Assembly: GCA_964575715.1 (NCBI GenBank)
Contig: CAZNSG010000085.1
Span: forward strand, 1 to 10,895
Length of the DNA: 10,895 nucleotides
Source of the DNA: PNAI01 sp964575715
Lineage (GTDB): Bacteria; Pseudomonadota; Alphaproteobacteria; Rhizobiales; Xanthobacteraceae
Direction: 5' to 3'
Shown here one piece after another: positions 6,263 to 10,895 of the stretch. A model generated the notes under the pieces. That model was not told where the DNA came from and ran no database searches. It was given only the letters and a program-made list of their open reading frames with translations. The number at the start of each line of letters is the position of its first letter. Positions within the stretch are counted from its first letter, which is position 1. The translations under genes and the position numbers were made by a program.

Positions 6263-6676
6263 TCAGATGCGGTCAAATAAAATATCCTGAGCGCCTTTCC
6301 ATAATGTGAGCTTGCCGAGCGACACAAGATTTTCGCGGCCTTGCGTCACGGTCAGGAAATGATTTCCGGCGAGCTGGCCGACCTTGCTTGAGAATGACAC
6401 ACCGCCGTATGCCAACAGGATCTCAGTTTCGCTGATGCCGCCCGGATACAAGATGATGTCGCCCGGCGCGGGGTGGCTCGTGTGATTTTCGTAACCAAGA
6501 CCTAAATCAAGCACGCCGAGCGGAATCCAGCACCCTTCGCCGCTCCAGCGGACATGGATGATCTGCGCTTTGTAGGGAAGCAAGCTTGCGAACTTCGCGC
6601 ATGTTTTCGGCGCTAGGGCTACTTCCATTCGCGCATCGAACTCGTAAGGCCCAGCCTTGATGCGAAGAGTGCTCAT
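6263..6676 (-). CDS. DUF3830 family protein (cyclophilin-like fold)
   Basis: This 137-residue protein resembles the DUF3830 family, whose fold is cyclophilin-like and whose role is unknown. Seen here are TCAKFASLLPYKAQIIHVRW near residues 25-44, GEGCWIPLG and PAPGDIILYPGGISETEILLAYG in the middle, and the C-terminal LWKGAQDILFD. No signal peptide or membrane segment is visible. It is convergent with the amidohydrolase and divergent from the decarboxylase cluster, so it is transcribed alone here. GGAG lies 11 bases before the ATG and GGA also lies three bases before it. To my knowledge such genes often occur near cyclic-amide and carbamoyl hydrolases, so a small-molecule binding or auxiliary role in ureide metabolism is possible, but this is not shown by the sequence. 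Confidence 0.78.
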   Translation of the reverse strand: MSTLRIKAGPYEFDARMEVALAPKTCAKFASLLPYKAQIIHVRWSGEGCWIPLGVLDLGLGYENHTSHPAPGDIILYPGGISETEILLAYGGVSFSSKVGQLAGNHFLTVTQGRENLVSLGKLTLWKGAQDILFDRI

Positions 6677-7268
6677 ATTCCATTCAACTCCGCGGCAAAT
6701 AATTCGAAACCAAATCGCTTTAGCAGTTTGCAGAATAGCAGAACAATGTTCCTGGTCTGAATCCTATCCCTCAACCCACGGATTCGGCTAAAATTGCCTA
6801 CAGCTGCCAGATTGCGGTTAAATTCCCAGTAAATTTCCCTGTTATCAGGGAATTCGGGAGTGGCGTGCATCAGACGCGCATCATCCCCTCAGCGGAAATC
6901 CCCTTGGGGTGTTCGATTCCGTAGCCAATCTCGTGTCAATTTGTACGACGAGTCTCGAATGCGCGTATTACATGATTTCGTTGTCTTGGGATGGGCGGCC
7001 TGCGGCAATTTTACGCTTTTCCGGTTTGCGCTAGGGGACGCCAGCGCAGACAATACGAGTGCTATTTTTCAAGAAATTGGGCAACTCCTGCTGACGTGAC
7101 GGCTCCACTCAGATGGCCAGTTCAACGTTCCTCCGGTCCCGGATGTGTGCTGCAATGTCGCAGACATGACCCATCCAGGAGCTGAGACCTTGATCTCAAA
7201 TGCTCGGCAAGCGCTCAAGGGATATTCAAGTTTCGCGATATTCGCGCATTGCAATCCCCGTCCGTAAG
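6677..7268. other. Long intergenic stretch without a convincing gene
   Basis: About 590 bases separate the DUF3830 start from the promoter candidate of the decarboxylase gene. Short open frames on both strands lack family resemblance and good ribosome sites. Structure seen: a hairpin at 6835-6852, an inverted repeat TGAGA-N6-TCTCA at 7183-7198, and the dyad CGCGA-tat-TCGCG at 7234-7246. The part around 6680-6900 is AT-richer than the genes and resembles degenerate repeat DNA. It must also contain the promoter for the DUF3830 gene, which I cannot place. Confidence 0.55.
6835..6852. repeat. Hairpin TTCCCTG-ttat-CAGGGAA in repeat-like DNA
   Basis: A perfect 7-bp stem with a four-base loop sits among several TTCCC-type words (6821-6840). 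This kind of sequence, translating to fragments like DNREIYWEFNRN, recalls dispersed repeats of Bradyrhizobium-type genomes. Similarity is from memory only. Confidence 0.45.
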
Positions 7269-7307
7269 TTGACTCGCTAAATGAAATTAGTAAAGTTAGT
7301 TATCTAA
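7269..7307 (+). promoter_or_regulatory. Promoter with overlapping TTAG/CTAA operator-like repeats before the UbiD-like gene
   Basis: TTGACT at 7269-7274 and TAAAGT at 7291-7296 form a -35/-10 pair with a 16-base spacer, which would start transcription about 15-18 bases before the ATG. Four tetramers cover this site: CTAA 7277-7280, TTAG 7287-7290, TTAG 7296-7299 and CTAA 7304-7307, making two facing inverted pairs. That is the expected position for a MarR repressor, and a MarR gene is third in the following cluster. AAAGGG at 7306-7311 is the ribosome site. Confidence 0.5.
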
Positions 7308-7318
7308 AGGGCTCGCCC

Positions 7319-8722
7319 ATGAAAGCTTCGTCCATATCGCCGAATGTGTCGCATGCGCTGGACAGCTCCCTGCGCGGCTATCTCGACACCAACGCGGATA
7401 TCGTTAGCCGGATTACGAAGCCTGTTCACATCGCGGACATTGGCGCGTTGTCGGCGCAGAGCGATCAGCCAATTCTCTTCGAAAATATTGTTGAGAAACC
7501 TGGCTTCCGCCTCTGCGATATTCTGGTGAAGACCCGCCGGTCGCAGGCGCGTGCGCTCGGGGTTGCTCCTGAGGATTATTTGAAGAGCCTCGCGTACCGC
7601 CTGCGGATGCCACCGCGCGGATTCAAGAACGTGAAAAGTGGACCGGTCAAGGAAGTCATTAAACTTGGTGAGCAGGTCGACTGGAGAATACTGCCGATCA
7701 CCTATCATAAAGACAAAGACGAGGCACCCTACGTTACTGCGATGAACATCATCAAGGATCCGGAGACAGGCTTCTACAATTCCTGTCATGCCGGAACCCA
7801 TGCGGTCGGGCCGCGACGGGGTCTCATCAGCTTCGTCACGCCGCATTCGCATATCATCATGCGAAAATACAGCGCGATGGGTAAGGACAAGATGCCCATC
7901 GCTTTCGTCTTCGGCGTGCCCCCAGCCTACGAAATCATGGCGAATTATTCCGGACTTCACATGGATATGTGGGGCGAGATGGAAATGGTCGGCACCATCA
8001 TGGATCGCGACATCGAAATGGTGCCGTGCGAGACAATCGATCTAACTGTGCCTGCGCAAGCTGAAATTGTCGTCGAGGGCTATGTCCGTTTGAAGGACAA
8101 ATTTAGAGTTGGCGAAGTGACGTCGCCATCGATGTACAATCTTCCGCATTTCGAGAATGTACCTGAAGTCGAACTCACAGCGATGACGATGCGGGGAGAT
8201 CGGCCGATCTATCGTAATCACCAGACGTGTCCCGACACCGATCACCAAGTGCTGCCACGGCTCTGCCACGAGGCGGTCCTGTTCAATCGGTTGAGTGAGA
8301 TGGGTCTCGCGGTCAAGGATGTTCGCTTCCCCACTTGGGGTGCCGCGCTATCGTGCATTTTGCAGCTCGATTATCCGCGCGCGGGGATGATCAATGATGC
8401 CCTCATGCTCGCCATGGGGGCGCCTTGGCTCAATACCAAGCTTGTGATCGCGATCAGCCCTGACACTAATATCGATGACGCACGCGATGTCTATCACGCG
8501 ATCGCGTCGCGCTGCGATCCGGCGCGCGACATTGTAATCGTGCCGGGCACTCGCGGTTCACCCTATGATCCCTCCGCCTGTCCGTTGGACGGACACTATC
8601 CTTGGCGGATCGTTGGCAAGATGGGCATCGACGCAACCATCAAGGCGCGTCACAACCCCGCTGATTTCGAACGCGCATGGCCGCGTAACTGGGGCAAGGT
8701 GCATTTGTCCGATTACCTCTAA
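7319..8722 (+). CDS. Divergent UbiD-family decarboxylase
   Basis: This 467-residue protein belongs to the UbiD family, enzymes that (de)carboxylate aromatic or unsaturated acids with prenylated FMN made by UbiX. Family landmarks: PILFENIV (51-58), APEDYLKSLAYRL (83-95), VTAMNIIKDPETGFYN (139-154), MPIAFVFGVPPAYEI (192-206), AEIVVEGYV (248-256) and RFPTWGAALSCILQL (336-350). The active-site regions look unusual. Canonical members have N-x4-R, but here N154 is followed by SCHAGTHAVG without that arginine. The EGPxG(E/D) box is replaced by KFRVGEVTSP, leaving one glutamate, E266. It may use another substrate or a modified mechanism. ATG has AAAGGG seven bases upstream. First gene of the right-hand cluster; the next follows after 17 bases. 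No ubiX lies in the window. Substrate unknown. Confidence 0.85.
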   Translation: MKASSISPNVSHALDSSLRGYLDTNADIVSRITKPVHIADIGALSAQSDQPILFENIVEKPGFRLCDILVKTRRSQARALGVAPEDYLKSLAYRLRMPPRGFKNVKSGPVKEVIKLGEQVDWRILPITYHKDKDEAPYVTAMNIIKDPETGFYNSCHAGTHAVGPRRGLISFVTPHSHIIMRKYSAMGKDKMPIAFVFGVPPAYEIMANYSGLHMDMWGEMEMVGTIMDRDIEMVPCETIDLTVPAQAEIVVEGYVRLKDKFRVGEVTSPSMYNLPHFENVPEVELTAMTMRGDRPIYRNHQTCPDTDHQVLPRLCHEAVLFNRLSEMGLAVKDVRFPTWGAALSCILQLDYPRAGMINDALMLAMGAPWLNTKLVIAISPDTNIDDARDVYHAIASRCDPARDIVIVPGTRGSPYDPSACPLDGHYPWRIVGKMGIDATIKARHNPADFERAWPRNWGKVHLSDYL

Positions 8723-8739
8723 AATATGGAGTCCTCACA

Positions 8740-9375
8740 ATGAACAAGAATGTCGTTCCACCCAAACCGCGTGTGCTCTTCGAAGCCGAGCCCTTCATCC
8801 CCTATGTGCCCGATGACAAATTCGACCCTCGACTCAAACCTGTGCTCGATCCCTATAAAAAACGCATGGGGTTCTTGCCGAACGCGCTCAAGCTATATGC
8901 CCACCGACCGGAAATCGCTGAAACGTTGTGGAAACTCAACAGCAACATCATGCGGGATCCGTCATCGACCCTCGATCAGTTTCTAAAGCGCCGGCTCGCC
9001 GCAGTGGCTTGCGCGATCAACGGCTGCGCTTATTGCACGGCGCACAGCTGCTCCATGCTGAAAAAGCCGAAGGAGGCCGGATACGAGGGCTGGGGCGTAA
9101 GCGAACAGGAACTGCAGGAGATGATTACGGGCGACCTCGAGCCGAAAAATGAATTCGAGCGCGTCTGCTTCGACTATGTCCGCGCGGCGTCGGAAGATCC
9201 CACGTCGGTTCCTAACGAAATCCTGCAGCGGCTCAAGAAACACCTGAGCCCACCGCAGATCATGGAACTTGCCTGCGTTGTTGGATTTTGGAAGTTCTAC
9301 AATACCGTTCACGACAGTCTGCACATTCCGGTCGAGAGTCAGCTGCTGCAAGACACTGGTTATGTCGATCTCTAG
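8740..9375 (+). CDS. Carboxymuconolactone decarboxylase / AhpD-like family protein
   Basis: The 211-residue protein has the alpha-helical AhpD/CMD fold signature. LDQFLKRRLAAVACAINGCAYCTAHS (residues 78-103) carries a CxxC pair, C96 and C99, with H102 three residues on, as in thiol-active AhpD-type proteins. True gamma-carboxymuconolactone decarboxylase lacks this pair. An N-terminal extension of about 55 residues (RMGFLPNALKLYAHRPEI) is typical of the longer peroxidase-related subgroup, and the segment around 175-195 (LSPPQIMELACVVGFWKFYN) completes the helical bundle. GGAG lies eight bases before the ATG and the upstream stop is 17 bases away, so it is co-transcribed with the UbiD-like gene. 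Possible jobs are a peroxide or thiol redox activity, or a lactone or decarboxylation step in the pathway; sequence favours the redox type. Confidence 0.85.
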   Translation: MNKNVVPPKPRVLFEAEPFIPYVPDDKFDPRLKPVLDPYKKRMGFLPNALKLYAHRPEIAETLWKLNSNIMRDPSSTLDQFLKRRLAAVACAINGCAYCTAHSCSMLKKPKEAGYEGWGVSEQELQEMITGDLEPKNEFERVCFDYVRAASEDPTSVPNEILQRLKKHLSPPQIMELACVVGFWKFYNTVHDSLHIPVESQLLQDTGYVDL

Positions 9376-9997
9376 GCCGGCGCGTCAGCAACTCTCCGCC
9401 AGGAGACGTACCGCGGCGCAGCAAGTGACTGTGCCGGGGAGAGATCAAATCGCCTTTGTGCTGCCACCGACGGTTTCCCGGTCGGCTCTTCTCGACCGGG
9501 GTTCGGATCGCCGGTTTCGTCAGCTCGTCTATGATCTGCTCACGCTTGCCGCACGAATGAATACTGTGCGTGAGCACCTCGCGCAGCAAATCGGAATCAG
9601 TGGTCCGCAATACAGCGTATTGGTGGCGGTTGCGCAATTTCAGGGTACGGCTGGCGTCAGCGTTAGTATGTTGGCAAAAGCGTTACATGTCACGAGTGCA
9701 TTCGTTGCCACCGAAACCGGGCGGATCGCCGCGTTGGGGCTGTTGCAGAAGCGAACCAATCCGGAAGACCGCCGCAGCGTGCTGATTAGCTTGACGCGGA
9801 GCGGTCGCGAGCAAATCGGACGTCTCAGTCCGGAAATTCGCGCCATCAATGATCTGTTTTTCGCTCCGCTCGACCATCGGGCATTTACCGCATTTGCTTC
9901 GGCATCGGCCGCCTTGGTGCAGAGTTCGCGGCAAGTGCTGCGCCGATTGAGAACAATCGACGAAAAGCCAATGAAGATGCAGGAAGCGGCCGAATGA
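9362..9997 (+). CDS. MarR-family transcriptional regulator
   Basis: This is a winged helix-turn-helix repressor of the MarR family, which typically releases DNA on binding an aromatic or phenolic ligand. In the 211-residue reading from ATG 9362, residues about 51-95 form the dimer and first DNA-binding helices (GISGPQYSVLVAVAQF). VSVSMLAKALHVTSAFVATE (99-118) is the recognition helix region and the wing carries NPEDRRS (133-139). The first 45 residues are basic and look disordered, longer than in most MarR proteins. The chosen ATG lies inside the end of the preceding gene (14-base overlap), suggesting coupling; a GTG at 9425 is an alternative. It probably controls its own cluster through the repeats at 7277-7307. 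Confidence 0.88.
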   Translation: MSISRPARQQLSARRRTAAQQVTVPGRDQIAFVLPPTVSRSALLDRGSDRRFRQLVYDLLTLAARMNTVREHLAQQIGISGPQYSVLVAVAQFQGTAGVSVSMLAKALHVTSAFVATETGRIAALGLLQKRTNPEDRRSVLISLTRSGREQIGRLSPEIRAINDLFFAPLDHRAFTAFASASAALVQSSRQVLRRLRTIDEKPMKMQEAAE

Positions 9998-10013
9998 ACG
10001 ACAATCACCAACG

Positions 10014-10028
10014 CGCCGTTATTCGGCG
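10014..10028 (+). terminator. Weak hairpin after the MarR gene
   Basis: CGCCG-ttatt-CGGCG forms a 5-bp GC stem 16 bases after the MarR stop. There is no T-run behind it, so it is at best a weak or attenuating terminator between the first three genes and the EthD-LivH pair. Confidence 0.25.
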
Positions 10029-10032
10029 AAGC

Positions 10033-10064
10033 TGTTTGTGCAGAGAAACACTTGTAAACAAAAT
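10033..10064 (+). promoter_or_regulatory. AT-rich dyad cluster, possible promoter/operator for the EthD-LivH genes
   Basis: TGTTT at 10033-10037 and AAACA at 10046-10050 are inverted around eight bases, and TTGTAAACAA at 10052-10061 contains another short dyad. TTGTGC at 10036-10041 and CAAAAT at 10059-10064 could be a -35/-10 pair with a 17-base spacer. The remaining spacer to 10155 shows nothing clear. Each match is weak; the clustering is why it is listed. Confidence 0.27.
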
Positions 10065-10155
10065 CACGTTTGATTCAGTGACCGATAAATGAGAGGCGCG
10101 TGGCAATAATGGCTGGCGTAAACGTAAGATTGCTGACAGCGAAAGGGTCATTCCG

Positions 10156-10485
10156 ATGATTTCCTATTTTGTCCGATATCGCGGAACTTCACCAGACCCG
10201 GTTCGCTTCAATGACTATTACGAAACCAAACATGCGCCAATCCTAAGACAATTCTCCGATATTCAATCGCTCATCCTGCATCGGCCGGTGAAATGGGTTG
10301 ATCCATATCCGGTGCGACCGGGCGGGACAATGCTGCTGGCTCAGATGGTCTTCGATTCTTCCGCAGCACTTGACGCCGCTCTTCAATCGGACGCGCGCCA
10401 GCGCGCGCGCGATGATTTTCAGAATTTTCCATCGTTCGAGGGTGACGTCGCCCATGAAGCCATGGTGGCAAAGGTCGTGTTCTGA
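10156..10485 (+). CDS. EthD-family small alpha/beta-barrel protein
   Basis: This 109-residue cytoplasmic protein fits the EthD family (dimeric alpha+beta barrel, ABM-like fold). The opening strand ISYFVRYRG is followed by the characteristic F-x2-YY-x3-H-x-P motif (F18 to P28), then a second strand MLLAQMVFDS (59-68) and the helix AALDAALQSDARQRARDDFQNF with a hydrophobic C-terminal strand. Family members accompany aromatic or ether degradation gene sets and some relatives are muconolactone-type isomerases; most have no known activity. AAAGGG lies nine bases before the ATG. It is followed 51 bases on by the permease gene. Its role in this cluster is not determined by the sequence. Confidence 0.82.
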   Translation: MISYFVRYRGTSPDPVRFNDYYETKHAPILRQFSDIQSLILHRPVKWVDPYPVRPGGTMLLAQMVFDSSAALDAALQSDARQRARDDFQNFPSFEGDVAHEAMVAKVVF

Positions 10486-10536
10486 TGAGCATGGAAAACG
10501 CGCGCCGAATCTTGTTGCGAAGTCGCGAGGTATATC

Positions 10537-10895
10537 GTGCTTAGCCAACAGATCGTCAACGGCCTGATGCTCGGCTCGGTTTACGCAATGGTGGCCGTTG
10601 CGCTGACGTTGAGCATTGGAGTGCTCAATTTTCTGAACTTCAGCATCCCTGGGCTGTTCATGATCGCCGGCATGTCGATGTGGGCGCTCATTCACGCCGG
10701 CGTGCCCTGGCCGCTCGCCGCATTGGGTGCCGTCGCGGTCACCGCGGCAGCCTCGCTCGTTGTTGAACGATTTACCTGGCGCTGGATGCGATCCGCCGAC
10801 CATTTCGTGCCTTTGGTCAGCTCGATAGCGTTTTTGATTCTCTTCGAACATCTTGCCGTTGCCTATTGGGGCTCGGAAATGCGCCCGATTCCAAT
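10537..10895 (+). CDS. livH: Branched-chain amino acid-type ABC transporter permease LivH (5' part)
   Basis: The frame from GTG 10537 stays open to the window edge, giving 119 residues plus two bases. It shows the LivH/BPD_transp_2 pattern: IVNGLMLGSVYAMVAVALTL as the first membrane helix, the conserved SIGVLNFLNFSIPGLFMIAG, then WPLAALGAVAVTAAASLVVE and VPLVSSIAFLILF as further helices. GAGG lies six bases before the GTG. LivH-type permeases act with LivM, two ATPases and a periplasmic binding protein. In many soil alphaproteobacteria they carry aromatic or organic acids as well as amino acids. In this cluster it plausibly imports the substrate of the decarboxylase. The remaining transporter genes are expected to the right. 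Confidence 0.88.
   Translation, partial: MLSQQIVNGLMLGSVYAMVAVALTLSIGVLNFLNFSIPGLFMIAGMSMWALIHAGVPWPLAALGAVAVTAAASLVVERFTWRWMRSADHFVPLVSSIAFLILFEHLAVAYWGSEMRPIP

Noticed and set aside
6673..6870. 65-codon minus-strand frame overlapping the DUF3830 start by ATGA
   Set aside because: The overlap is attractive, but the sequence (DNREIYWEFNRNLAAVGNFS) looks like translated dispersed repeat, contains a hairpin, and matches no family I know.
6898..6935. tRNA-like T-arm text (TGTTCGATTCCG)
   Set aside because: The flanking bases do not form the T-stem, and no anticodon or acceptor stems are found upstream.
6860..7099. 79-codon plus-strand frame in the long spacer
   Set aside because: No good ribosome site, no family resemblance, and composition unlike the neighbouring genes.
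10243..10851. 202-codon minus-strand frame
   Set aside because: Antisense to the EthD gene and the start of livH, both supported by motifs and ribosome sites.
1..10895. CRISPR array, rRNA, tRNA or replication origin
   Set aside because: No regularly spaced direct repeats, no rRNA/tRNA signatures and no DnaA-box cluster were seen by eye on either strand.

Overview
The window looks like chromosome from an alphaproteobacterium of the Rhizobiales (Bradyrhizobium/Rhodopseudomonas/Rhodoplanes type). This rests on moderately high GC, a membrane-bound cytochrome urate oxidase, NitT/TauT and Liv-type ABC transporters, and repeat-like intergenic DNA of the kind common in that order. The assignment is inferred from gene content and style, not from a marker gene.

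Left edge (1-1464). The first ~150 bases are the end of an apparent IS21-family insertion sequence: three copies of a GGCGCAAA(A)GTGTACC-like repeat, then an istA start running off the window. It cuts a NitT/TauT-family ABC ATPase just after the Q-loop. The intact substrate-binding protein of that transporter lies upstream of the ATPase on the minus strand. The transporter is therefore probably broken.

Purine (urate) catabolism (1653-6084). A minus-strand operon reads puuD (membrane urate oxidase with a cytochrome c tail), puuE (cofactor-free allantoinase) and a fused OHCU decarboxylase-HIU hydrolase. Divergent from it is an M20 amidohydrolase, the likely allantoate amidohydrolase. Together they cover urate -> 5-hydroxyisourate -> OHCU -> S-allantoin -> allantoate -> ureidoglycine plus ammonia. 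Xanthine dehydrogenase and the last glyoxylate-releasing steps are not in the window. The 104-bp divergent promoter region carries an 8-bp inverted repeat.

Middle (6085-7318). A DUF3830 (cyclophilin-like) gene lies on the minus strand, convergent with the amidohydrolase. It is followed by ~640 bases without a convincing gene, which hold hairpins and repeat-like sequence.

Right half (7319-10895). All genes are on the plus strand: a divergent UbiD-family decarboxylase, an AhpD/carboxymuconolactone-decarboxylase-like protein with a CxxC motif, a MarR regulator, a small EthD/ABM-fold protein, and the 5' part of a LivH-type permease. This looks like an import-plus-decarboxylation catabolic cluster for an unidentified carboxylic acid under MarR control, and is the least familiar part of the window. 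A promoter candidate with overlapping TTAG/CTAA repeats sits directly before the UbiD gene.
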